This document shows positions 1 to 10,900 of a DNA stretch of 64,000 nucleotides, piece by piece. The position numbers and the translations under genes are program-made. The notes beneath the pieces were generated by a model that was not told the origin of the DNA, ran no database searches, and worked only from the letters and a program-made list of their open reading frames with translations. Source of the stretch: Amphimedon queenslandica (taxonomy: Eukaryota; Porifera; Demospongiae; Haplosclerida; Niphatidae); assembly GCF_000090795.2 (NCBI RefSeq), contig NW_003546353.1, positions 62,721 to 126,720 on the forward strand, given 5' to 3'. How positions within the stretch are numbered: position 1 is the first letter of the stretch; each line of letters opens with the position of its first letter.

Positions 1-1054
1 CAGTCACAGTATCACCTTTTCCTTACTTGAAGAATGATCTGATGGGACATGGACCTGCGCATAGACTGTTGGAGTAGATTGGTGTAAGAATTATTCTTGT
101 AGCACCAACTGATACTGAGATACACACCGACAACTGGATTGACAGGACTTGATTATGAAGATGATGATGAAGATGAAAAAAGGTGGCTGAACAAAACGGC
201 CGGTTCGCCGATTTTTGACTTTTCGCTTAGACAAGGTCTAGAGCCACGCTAGTGGTACCATTGGAGTCCTCTGGTCAAGATAAGGTCCTCTATAAAGTCT
301 GGTAAGCATAGGAGCTCGTTTTCCCGGTATAGCAAGGCTGCAAAAGTCGTGGCAGCCATTTTGTTTGGGGTGAATCCTACTTAGTAACGCTACCGCGTTA
401 CTAATAGCCTTGGGTATTTTTCAGATTTTTGGCATTTTCTTAAAATGGCCGTAACTCCGAAAATTGAAATTGGAATCAGCTCAAACTTTCTACACAGCAT
501 AAGGACATCAATATGTATCAGAAAATGTAATAAAGAGTTGGAGTGATTTTTTGGTCATCTTTTGGAAAATACCATGGACTATAATAGCCTTGGGTATTTT
601 TCAAAATTTTGGCATTTTGAAAAAATGGCCATAACTCAAAAAATTGAAGTCAGAATCAGCTCAAACTTGCTACACAGTATAAGGACATCAATATGCATCA
701 GAAAATGTAATAATAATTTGGAGTGATTTTTTGGCCATTTTTTAGAAAAAACCATGGACTATAGCCTTGGGTATTTACCAAACTTTTGGTGTTTTCTTAA
801 AATGGCCGTAACTCAGAAAATTTAAGTCAGAATCAGCTCAAACTTTTTACACACCATATGGGCATCAATATGTATCAGAAAATGTAATAAAAATGTGATA
901 ATGTTATTTTAGACAATTTACTACAGTCTATAGCCTGTTCCTATGCACTTTGATTTATGACTATAAAAGAATTGTCTATTTACTTGTACATGATACATTA
1001 CAGAGTGATAGATCATAGTAACTCATTGGGTACATTACAAAGCAATGAGATTAC
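1..1054. other. Intergenic or intronic region, mostly repeat
   Basis: No gene can be supported here. Positions about 404-905 hold three tandem units of the interspersed repeat described separately. A small inverted repeat around 370-400 (TTAGTAACGC / GCGTTACTAA) could form a hairpin. A minus-strand stretch near 1-130 might be an exon of the gene starting at 1109, but its frame and splice sites cannot be decided. Confidence 0.5.
404..905 (+). repeat. Tandem repeat array, subfamily A (3 units)
   Basis: Units of about 177-180 bp begin ATAGCCTTGGGTATTTTTC, pass through ATGGCCGTAACTC-like and CAGCTCAAACTTTCTACACA-like segments, and end with AACCATGGACT. Starts are at about 404, 584 and 761. The same unit occurs in reverse at 15690-16680 and forward at 33590-34340. 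Confidence 0.9.
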
Positions 1055-1109
1055 CTGAAGCTCCTCCATATAGCAGTGCACCTAGTAACAGCATCATGTA
1101 ATACTTCAT
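1055..1109 (-). CDS. First coding exon of a secreted protein (partial gene)
   Basis: An ATG at 1109 opens a 55-nt exon coding MKYYMMLLLGALLYGGAS, a typical cleavable signal peptide, followed by a good donor (CAG|GTAAT) in phase 1. The body of the gene must lie to the left, beyond the repeat array and probably outside the window. The layout (one short signal-peptide exon ending in phase 1) matches the three receptor genes further right, so an extracellular or membrane protein is likely. The mature protein cannot be identified. The upstream secreted gene ends at 1354 on the same strand. Confidence 0.4.
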
Positions 1110-1353
1110 CTTCTTCTCTGCTCTAACTAACTCTGTTTGGGTGTGTAGGCTCAAGTTAATTTGATATTATCATTATTTGCTGACAGTACTGCCCCACACT
1201 GCTTACTCTGCCCTTCAATGCTATGTACACAATATGTAGGAGGGCACACACCCTAAGCTCTAATTTTCTGTTTAATTTAATTATCATCATCAAATATTAC
1301 AAAATATCCACATAATCATAACTCTTTGTGTGTGTGTGTGTGTATGATTATGA

Positions 1354-3189
1354 CTAGTTGAAACAGTCTCTGTGGCAGTCTAAAAATAAAATGTTATTAT
1401 TATTTCAACAATTAATACTTGTACTTACCACATTGACCAAATTCATTTGCTGCTCTTTGGTTACAATAATATGAGGAGGTACTTTCAATCTTGACTTTAC
1501 CAACCAATGACACTCCTCTTACAATGACTGATACTGATCTACATTGATATATCTTTCCTCTTGTTTTACTTTTATTTTTTGACATTTTTAGTTTGTTTTT
1601 TGCTTTTGAAGACATTCTTGCTTGCCTTCTCTTTTCTCTTAGACATTTCTGACAAAATATAAGAGATTTTATTTTTATTCTTGATCCTTTTGGAGTTTTT
1701 GTCTCCATATTCTGAAAGTCACAGGTAAACTTCATGATTTTTGGTTCAAGTAGGACACTGCAATTTTTAAATTCTCTTTGTTGGAGTTCAGCAACAGTCT
1801 TTACTACCTCAAGGAAGAAGTTCTCATTTTGTTTTGTGATATTGTTACAAATATCATCATCAGTATTCTTTAGATCAATGTCTAAATAATATCCAGTAGC
1901 AGTTTCACACTGAACTATAATACAACAAACAGTATGAGTATATAATCACTGCAAAGCATGGGGAGTAGCTCATACCTGGTTTTATTACTGAAGTGTCACT
2001 GACTACAGGTAATGGAGTTATTCTGGCCATTGTCTGTTGATCAAATGCTGCCACAATCACTTGGTATGACACATATTCTGTGAGACCTCTCACAATAGCA
2101 CTAGTGTCTCCAATAATGCTACCAGTGATTAGACCGGTCCTATCTGATGGCTCGCTTGTGAAGATTCTTGCAAATACTTGATAAAAGAGGTTGGAGGCCT
2201 GGCTGGTTTCTGAAGGAGACCATTCAATGGTAGCTGATGATGTGTCATTGGATAATCTCATTGCTTTTGTGATAACTGGCAGTGATTGAGAGATACCTGC
2301 AGTAAAGAGAACATGTTATTTCGTTATTATATGAAACGTGGTTATACTTTTGAGTGTACACCTCAATACATCATTTCCATCAGTGTTAACAGCAGAGCAT
2401 CCAACAAACCCATTGGTATCATTTAGTGGAGGAACAATTGAAATATTAAACAATTTAAATAGAGTCATTCTTGTGGGAGAGAGTGTTTTACTTACACCTC
2501 TGAACTCTGCTATTTCTACTCCAGGGCAGGTGTAGTTAGTAACTGCTCCATTGTTTATTTGACCTCCAGCACTTAGTGTTAGTATAGACTGGAATGGATC
2601 GATACCAATGATAGAGCAATCGCTTAATGTGGTATTGAAAACTGGAGGTGTATTCTCTATTACAATAATACAAACATGATTGCTCACTGTATATGCTTAC
2701 CTTTTACAATCCAAACATAATATCTCTCAATGCGACCATCCTTAAAAGGAACAATACATGTATATACACCAGAGAGGAGAAGAGAGGAATCACCAGTTGA
2801 TGATAGAGACTCCTCATCATTAAGATTGTGTCTACTGATATCAAACAGACCTACTGACTGCAAGCAGACTGACACACTCGTGATATTACTGCTGGTATTT
2901 CCACTTGAGAGGATTGTAGCATCAGGTAGTATCCACTGGACAGCATCAGTTGCTTCTATTCCTCCTCTACACCATAGGCCAGTTGAACTAGTGATACTAG
3001 CAGCACTTAACTGACTGTAGTCTGGTACCATACCAAACCCATCCAGATATATCAATGATCCTAGACAACAGATCATGATGTACAACTATATATACACTTA
3101 CTTCTAGTCTGCTCTTTAGACTCATGCAGTAGGGCCAGCAGCAGTAAGAGGAACAGACTGCTGAATTTGATCATCATTTTCATAATCAT
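1354..3189 (-). CDS. Secreted Ig-like/FN3 protein with novel Cys-rich C-terminus
   Basis: Six exons keep one frame (1354-1379, 1429-1914, 1976-2296, 2348-2656, 2701-3060, 3102-3189) and give 529 residues. The start chosen at 3189 puts a leucine-rich signal peptide (SSLFLLLLLALL) first and lies downstream of a TATA-like element; an earlier in-frame ATG at 3300 is less likely. Exons 2 and 3 each look like a divergent Ig-like domain with paired cysteines (YTC...VGC...LRC in the second). Exon 4 is a fibronectin type III domain (ATIEWSPS, LTEYVSYQVIVAA). Exon 5 codes an unrecognised lysine-rich region with several cysteines, and exon 6 adds DCHRDCFN then stop. There is no transmembrane segment, so secretion is inferred. 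Internal exon junctions are all phase 1, typical of shuffled extracellular modules. A soluble recognition or adhesion molecule is plausible but unproven. Confidence 0.65.
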
Positions 3190-3235
3190 GCAAATACTCC
3201 TGTCTCTCTTGAGACAGTTCAATGGCCCATCACTG

Positions 3236-3242
3236 TTATAAA
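3236..3242 (-). promoter_or_regulatory. TATA-like element of the Ig/FN3 gene
   Basis: TTTATAA on the minus strand lies about 47 nt upstream of the chosen ATG (3189), which leaves room for a short leader. It is one reason for rejecting the upstream ATG at 3300. No experimental support. Confidence 0.35.
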
Positions 3243-3753
3243 GGGCATGTGGACTAGGACCCACCCATAATGTGCTGAGGATTAGCCAGTGGTCTTCCAT
3301 TTCCCTTTGACATTGTTTGTATAATTACTCAAAACAATATCGCTTTTCATTGCTACTTTGTTTTATAAAAATAAACGTGGTGATTGTATTGTTATTCCAG
3401 ACTATCATTCGATGAAAACCAATCACTCACTGTTCTGCTAGTCACAACTGACAACATATTTTGTCAAAACATTAATGGACAGCGTGAGGTAGCTAGTTCA
3501 ATTTGTTTATTAGTAATGATGCCATCAAAAGAATTAGACTAAATACTAGTGGCATATATTGCTCGTCATTCACGTTACATGTAACTGAAAAGTGCTTTAT
3601 TAAAGTTTGTTATTTGCTAGTTTAGGACTGCACATTGTTTATGTATTTAGTAATATTGAAACTAAAAAGTTAAAACTGTTTGTTTGTATTTTCCTAAAGT
3701 TGCAAAATGTACAACATATACTCACTACCAAAACTAAAAGTTATACTAATGAT
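3243..3753. other. Intergenic region, nothing recognised
   Basis: AT-rich spacer between the start of the Ig/FN3 gene and the stop of CUB paralogue A. It should contain the upstream promoter of the former and the 3' UTR of the latter. No open reading frame with splice support and no RNA gene seen. Confidence 0.5.
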
Positions 3754-5008
3754 CTATTTCTTGTAATCTTGTTGGAACTCAAAGTCTCCCATTTGCATTG
3801 GTTCCTCAACTAGTAACATAAAGCCAATGCCATTAATGAATATCATATAGCTAGTGGTACGTACCTCCAGTAGGTTGTTCTTCAAAATAAGGTACTTCTT
3901 CTCTCATTGAGTATGGGAATAGATCCTGTACCTCTCTTGCAACAGTCCTAGTTGATGCATCACAACTCTTTTGTGCTATTTTTGCCAGAGACAGTATTCC
4001 CTTGTATGACTTTACTGTAAAATGAATTAATGTCACTATATGAGATATCATTACACTCTACCTGGAGCTTTGAGACTTTTATATTGATAGTCACCATAAA
4101 AATCAAACAATATTCCTGTTGCATCATAAGGAACATGACTGATAGCTTCTGTATACTATAAACAATTTCATTAAATATGTGTGTGTGTGTGTACTGCTTA
4201 CTTCAATATAATTAGGAGATTGTATCATTCTCTTGTACTCATTCCAAGACAAAGATGAACTTGTTTTGAGGCATTCTCCAATGCCCTCCTCTTCCATTTC
4301 ATTTGCATTACATGCTATACTTATCTTGAAACCACGCTCTTGTTTAACGGAATTAGATCTAAAAGTGATGAGCATATTGCTAGTGTTGTACGAATAGGTC
4401 CTGTTCACAATGCTACCACAGTTATCAGTCAGTGCTTCATTACCACAGATCTCACACTTTTCACCAGTAGCAAGCAATTTAATTTGAACATAGTCAAGAC
4501 AGATATTTTGATCACCTATTGAGTGTCTCCCTTCAAGTTCAATTGAACTGCTGCCAGTAACGAATCGTGCAAATCTCCCAGGAGGACACTGTATATGGAA
4601 ATACTCGAGAACATGTGGTTTATAACGACCATTCTCCGAATTGGACCTTAAGGTGATGATATTACCAGCAAGAACAGATGCATGGAGCTCCAGTGTTGCA
4701 TAGCATCGAAATTCCCAAGTGAAGTAATTGAGATATGGCCAGGCACTGTAAGTAAAGCTCTGACTGCAGTGTGTGTATCAATGAATGAATGAATACTATA
4801 CAACTCACATTGCAACTTACTTTAATGGAGGTATAGCTGCAGAACTGCAGCTAACAACATCCAAACGATACAAGAGGTTCCAAGCAGAAAAAGAACCAGA
4901 AGTTTCCTTTCCAACAACTGATGGTGGCCCACTACCTGGTTGAAAAATCCCAGAAGGTATTCCAGCACAGATAAGAACTAGAGAGAGAAAAACAGAAACA
5001 AACAACAT
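3754..5008 (-). CDS. Secreted CUB-domain protein, paralogue A
   Basis: Five exons (3754-3809, 3865-4014, 4062-4155, 4202-4763,4821-5008) give 349 residues. A signal peptide (MLFVSVFLSLVLICAG) is followed by a diverged N-terminal region with cysteines. The CUB-like domain has HSIGDQNICLDYVQIK, the CEICGNEAL cysteine cluster, and the strand pair MLITFRSNS / GFKISIAC that typifies CUB domains. A conserved tail contains KSCDASTRTVAREVQ. There is no transmembrane segment, so it is probably extracellular. Tandem with paralogue B (5523-6789), which has the same strand, the same five-exon structure and the same phases. From about 3800 to 4605 the two copies are almost identical even in introns, but upstream they diverge. 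Ligand and function unknown. Confidence 0.75.
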
Positions 5009-5522
5009 AATTATTAGTATGTAACTGATCTTTGAAAGAGTGAGTGGTGAATGCTTGTATTATATAGGGACCACAGGTTGTTGTTATGAATCCACAGTTA
5101 GTAATAACTTTAAAACTGAAAGACTTCCTCTATACTATTATAAGCAAATCACTATAAACTAATTGTTATTATTGTTGAGTGTATAATAACTGTTGGTGGG
5201 TGGTATGGGATTGACACTAATGGGTAGATATTGTTATGCTTTTGTATGTTTATCTCACCTTTAAATAAGCACTCTTAGTTTCAACTTAATACTTAATACA
5301 TGACAATATTGTAGAGCTTTATGTGTCATAGGGCAAAGCTATGTAACAGCTACTACGGGCCATTCATAACATGCTGGATTATAGATTATACTCTTTATAA
5401 TTGTTTGTTGAAATCAAGATACATTAAACTAACAATGAAAGAAAACTATTAAAAACAATCCTCTAATGTCTACTATCTGATGTCTACATGCATGATGTGT
5501 GCATGAGTCTCTCTTTAGCTCT
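5009..5522. other. Intergenic spacer between CUB paralogues
   Basis: Promoter region of CUB paralogue A and 3' UTR of paralogue B. No gene or repeat recognised. It contains a run of unremarkable AT-rich sequence. Confidence 0.5.
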
Positions 5523-6789
5523 TCAGTAAGCATAAGTATCTTCTCCCATTGGTTCCTCATCTAGTAACATAAAGCCAATGCCATTAATGAATATCATATA
5601 GCTAGTGTACCTCCAGTGGGTTGTTCTTCAAAATAAGGTACTTCTTCTCTCATTGAGTATGGGAATAGATCCTGTACATCTCTTGCGACAGTCCTCGTTG
5701 ATGCATCACAACTCTTTTGTGCTATCCTTGCCAGAGACAGCATTCCCTTGTATGACTTTACTGTAAAATGAATTAATGTCACTATATGAGATATCAATTA
5801 CACTCTACCTGGAGCTTTGAGACTTTTATAATGATAGTCACCATAAAAATCAAACAATATTCCTGTTGCATCATAAGGAACATGACTGATAGCTTCTGTA
5901 TACTATAAACAATTTCATTAAGTACGTGTGTCTGTGTGTGTGCACTGCTTACTTCAATATAATTAGGAGATTGTATCATTCTCTTGTACTCATTCCAAGA
6001 CAAAGATGAACTTGTTTTGAGACATTCTCCAATACCCTCCTCTTCCATTTCATTTGCATTGCATGCTATATTTATCTTGAAACCACTCTCTTGTTTTATT
6101 GGATCAGATCTAAAAGTGATGAGCATATTGCTAGTGCTGTATGAATAGGTCCTGTTCACAATGCTACCACATTTATCAGTCAGTGCTTCATTACCACAGA
6201 TCTCACACTCTTCACCAGTAGCAAGCAATTTAATTTGAACATAGTCAAGACAGATATTTTGATCACCTATTGAGTGTCTCCCTTCAAGTTCAATTGAACT
6301 GCTACCAGTAACGAATCGTGCAAATCTCCCAGTAGGACACTGTATATGAAAATACTGGAGAATACGAGCAGGATATTCTGTAGATCCAACTTCTTTGTGA
6401 GGTCTTATTGGAATAGAAGTGAGTCCATTAGTTGATGAAACGTGATCCTTTTTAGCATCGCAAGCAAACCGCCGCGTGAAGCAGTTTGGGTATGGATTTG
6501 CAGCGTATGTGATAGTTTGACTGTGTATGCGTGGGTGTTGTTGAAATAGAAAATGACAATAAAATAAAGTAACACAGTTAACATAATAAACTCACTGTAC
6601 TGGAGGAATGGGTGCTTCCTTATCGCAATTAACTACATCCAACCGATACAGTATGCACAGTGCTAGTGAATAGAAACCATCAGTGGTAGCTAAACCATTA
6701 TTGCTTCGCCTCAGGCCCAATGACTGATCATTGCTAGGTGCACCTGAACAAAACAAAGCATGAACAGAGAGCAAAATGACTATCAACAT
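5523..6789 (-). CDS. Secreted CUB-domain protein, paralogue B
   Basis: Five exons (5523-5560, 5611-5760, 5809-5902, 5953-6520, 6596-6789) give 347 residues. The start at 6789 (MLIVILLSVHALFCSGAP) gives a clean signal peptide; upstream in-frame methionines would bury it. Order of parts is as in paralogue A: variable N-terminus, CUB-like domain (CEICGNEALTDKCGS, MLITFRSD), then a conserved tail. The last exon differs from A, ending EEPMGEDTYAY. The 3' half of exon 2, introns 2-4 and exons 3-4 are near-identical to A. The N-terminal part (about 110 residues after the signal peptide) keeps only cysteine positions and short motifs. This looks like a recent local duplication or conversion with a diversified N-terminus. 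Confidence 0.75.
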
Positions 6790-7304
6790 CTTTGAATCTG
6801 TCTCTACCGACAAATGAGCTATATTCCTGTGGTACAGGAGTTGTTTATATAGACTCACCGTTTGATGGTTATTAGAGCAGTTGTTTTTTATTAGTTTTGT
6901 ACACAAAACAATGAAAATGAAAAGTTGTTACAATTGCTCTGCCATCCCACTAAACAAGCAGGTATAGGCATAACAATACCCCAGGGTGTTGACAATACAC
7001 TCTTGCTTTGTGATTGTAATACAAAGGGTATGTTTTGATTCGTTGTACTTTAGCGCAATGAGCTCATCTGACAGGTTCACTTATTGATATAACGATATTC
7101 TTCCTTGATATTGTTATAGAGAAAAAGATGACCTTACAATCATTGTTTTTGTTACTAAGAGACAAAAGATGGACTGGTATATTACACTTTGAGGGTAAAT
7201 CTAACATCCACTTTAAGATGAAAATTCTCGCCCACTTTGAAGTGAAAACAATCACATATTTTAATTTATATCAGACACAAAACAAAAGTAAAAATGAAAA
7301 GTTA
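6790..7304. other. Intergenic region, nothing recognised
   Basis: Spacer between the start of CUB paralogue B and the stop of NOPCHAP1. The short open frames here have no splice or homology support. A short imperfect repeat (CCACTTTAAGATGAAAA / CCACTTTGAAGTGAAAA) lies near 7208-7250. Confidence 0.4.
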
Positions 7305-7870
7305 CTATTTCAATTCTTCAATTTGTAATCCTCTTCTTGAAGGATGCGAAATTTCATCAGGTAAAACTAATATTTGTTTCCTTTCCTCCTCCTCCTCTCC
7401 TTCATATTGAACTAATGCTAAATCCTAAAATCAAGTACATTCACAATAAACTATCAAATACAAGCAACACTAACCAACTGAATGCACCTCGCTGCTGAAT
7501 CTTGTGGAGTCTCAATACTAACTTTCTCATTTCCACCTTCTTTACTAATGGCATCACTCAGCTCTTGATTAGCCCTAGCCAGTGAAGGAAGGAAGGACTT
7601 CACTTGAGATAAAGCTAAAGGAGGGACAGATAGAAAACCTTATGTATACTCTCTCCACAAGTATAATTAATAGGAGGGTATGAGTACATTGGTTGCTAAC
7701 TTGAGCTTCTTTCAATTTTAAATGTCTTTAAATGTTTATTTTCGTCTCCATTTATTAATGGAACTCCTGGAATGAATCATAATAGTTAAATACGATGGAT
7801 CTCTGGTCTAACCAGGTCCAACTGGCTTCTTTAAAAGCTCTTTAGAAATCCTCTGCTTTCTTTCAGCCAT
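7305..7870 (-). CDS. NOPCHAP1: NOPCHAP1 (C12orf45) homologue, box C/D snoRNP assembly cofactor
   Basis: Four exons (7305-7424, 7475-7614, 7701-7766, 7813-7870) give 127 residues. The family acts as a chaperone adaptor linking NOP58 to the R2TP/PAQosome during box C/D snoRNP assembly in the nucleus. The sequence shows the family order: an N-terminal SKELLKKP motif, the core KTFKIERSS followed by QVKSFLPSLARANQEL, then CIQLDLALVQYEG, each lining up with what I remember of human C12orf45. The acidic tail is short (EGEEEEER), so the protein is smaller than the vertebrate form. The ATG is 69 bp from the DENND6 start on the other strand, so the two probably share a promoter. Identification rests on recalled sequence and needs an alignment, but the core match is convincing. 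Confidence 0.8.
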
Positions 7871-7939
7871 TGGCACTACACGTGGGTAGAGGGAGGGGCT
7901 TGAATCAAGCCCCTCCTATTTTACCCCTCCCACTTCAAA
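7871..7939. promoter_or_regulatory. Bidirectional promoter region NOPCHAP1 / DENND6
   Basis: Only 69 bp separate the two divergent start codons. The stretch has a CACGTG E-box-like word and a duplicated GGGGCTTG / CAAGCCCC palindrome-like segment. Both 5' UTRs and both core promoters must fit here or overlap the coding exons. Confidence 0.5.
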
Positions 7940-10900
7940 ATGGCTACCAGTAGTGAAGAGATGATTATATCAGAGGACAGTGTCCTAGTTGACGAGACCT
8001 TGTTGGCTGAAGGATCTCCTAGAAGATTATCAACCAGTCCTTCATCTTCTTCTTTCTCTTCAGAGGAGGAGGAGGAGGGAGCTACTGCTAAAGGAGCCAT
8101 TGATCAGTTTGGTAATCTCTCTCACTGGATCTCTTGTTTCTGTGTGGTCACCTTTGACCTTGAATTAGGACAAGCCATTGAGGTATGGACTATATTATAC
8201 ATGTACAACTATGTGTATAATACCCTCGTGCTTACCAGAAACTGACCTACCTGTACATGTATTGTACTGTTTACTATTTCTTTCAATTGGGAACAACAAA
8301 CTCATTAACTATGCATGTAATCATGTACGAGTAGGTAATGTATGTGTGTGTGCTTGTTTGTTCAGGTGTACACTTATGCAGTACCTGTACATTCCATGAA
8401 CAAGTACATTTTATTTTTTATTATTTTATTTTTAGAGTATTTACCCACCGACTTATCAACTGTCAGATACTGAGGTACTCCTAATTTTTATTCATTAATT
8501 AATTAATTAATTTATTTATTTATTTATTTGTAGAAATCTAACGTGTGCTATCTTGCTTTTCCTGACTCTAATTCAGGTTAGATAAACTTACCTTCATATC
8601 TCACTCTTTTTTGCTCTTGATGCCCTGCCCCCTGCCCCGCTCCCTGCCACACCCCTCAGGGTGCATGGGTGATACACAGTATCATTTTAGGATTCGTTGT
8701 TCCGGTCCTGGGGCAGGAGGGACTTCATTAAAGTTCTCTTCTGATCACATCGGAGCACCTCTTGTTCTAACAGTAAGCAACAGCTCTACTGATACATTAT
8801 TAGTACATTATTGGTACATTATTAGTAATTTAGTATTACATTATTAGTATATTATTGGTACATTATTGGTACACTATTGGTACATTATTAGTATATTATT
8901 GGTACATTATTAGTATATTATTGGTACATTATTGGTACATTATTGGTGCTTGTTAACGTGTATTTCACTTCCTTGTGTAGCCTGATGAGTCTCATTATTA
9001 CGGGTTTGTCTACTTCAGACAGATAAAGGACTCTGACATTAGGAGAGGATACTTTCAAAAATCACTGGTTCTCCTGTCACGCCTACCTTACATCACGTTC
9101 TTCACTTATCTGGTGAACATAATAGTAATAGTGATGATGATGATGATTTAAATTATATTTTAGATTGAAAAATTAGCTCCAGATTTTTTTAAGAATGGAC
9201 TTCCATCATTAGAAGCTGGTAAGTCCATCCTTGGCCTTGGAGCAACTTTTAAAATTTGTAAAAAAAATCCAATTTTGATCGGAATCAACTCAAACTTTCT
9301 ATTAAACATAAGAACATGTATATGAATTAGAAAATGTAATAAAATGGAGAATTCTCTCCTTTTCATTTTTGGTGAAATGTGGCCAAAGTCCCTGTACTAT
9401 AGTACAGGGGCTTTGGTCCTATTTGATATATATACTATCCATTATGATAGTGGAGATACTATCTATTATAATAGAGCAGATACTATCCATTATGATGGAG
9501 GAGCTCTCATTGTGTGCTCTCTTTCCTTAGCTTGTCACAACATTAACAAGTGGCCTCCCCCTAGACCTGGACAGCTGCTACAGTTACCTTTATTAGGACA
9601 ACTAATTTATGTAATTAATAATTAATTGATTGATTAACTTATTATTGATATCTGTAGGTTAGAATTCCATTAAAAACTGACAAGCCGGAATCATCCAATA
9701 CTATGATGCCTGACACATTGGGAAAATCTGTAAGATATTTCATGTAATAGTTAATACATGGGGCGGTGTGTTCTATCTGATTTATCCGCACGAGCTTCTG
9801 GTCTCGTTGCTAAAAATAGCACACTTGGCCTTCGGCCTCGTGTGCTATTTTTAGCGACGAGACCGGAAGCGAGTGCGGATAAATCCGATAGCACACGATG
9901 CCACATGTATTAATTGTTTTAGTGTATAGTTCGAGCAAAGATTGCACGTGCTCTGCTATCACTGATATCACACTGCTGCACATTAAATAAATGAGTGTGC
10001 TATTTATAATATCACACTGCGGTATTGGTGGGAGTGTTCTGTGGGTTTTATCACAACTGTTAGGCCTTTGATCTTTGCTGCAACTATACATTAAATTCAA
10101 CATAATGTCCATGCTCAATGTACACTCTCATATTAACACACTATTCACAAGTACCTTGTATACACCTTCCTTATATGTATTGTGACAAATGCCACTAACT
10201 ATTGCACTATGTAGTGATTATTGATGATAATTATATTGTTATTAATTAATTATTAGTCAGCTATGGTTGTCATACCTTCAGTACACGAACTCAATCTGTA
10301 CCAGTAAGCTGTTTATTTATTTATTTATTTATTTATTTATTATTGTCAAGAGCATTACAACCTGTTTTATCACATTTTGAATCAATTTGGGAGCTAATCC
10401 TTCTTAACGAAGTATGTTAATTAATTGATTATTTAATTAATTGATTATTCATAGCCTCTTGCTGTGATGGGCTCCTCCCCCACACTGTGTGCTAACACTG
10501 TGCAAGCACTCGTTAGGTGAGTGGGTGGGTTTATGACCAGCTGTCATTATATCTTACAGTTTGATTCATCCCTTGAGATACAGCACTGACTACAGGCCAT
10601 ACTTTACTATTCATGATTCAGAATTCAAACACTACACCACAAGAACACAGGCCCCGTTAGTAATCTTTAGTAATCTTGATCAGTATACTACCTCTCACAG
10701 TCCCCAGGTATTGCTAGGAGCTACTAATCCTTTCTTTACAAAGACACTGGAGCACTGGCCACACTTAATAAAGATTACTGAGTTAGGTGAGAATTATCCA
10801 TCATATTTTATAAATTAATTTTAAGAGTGTCTCCTTTAGATGATAGACAACCAGTGGCAATGTCAGCAAGAAGAAAGACAATGATTGAATTGACTGACTC

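Noticed and set aside
10656-10700. Extra 15-17 residues in DENND6 between RTQAP and QVLLGATNP
   Set aside because: The insertion is absent from the family, and the segment is bounded by GTTAGT and CACAG; it is a 45-bp intron.
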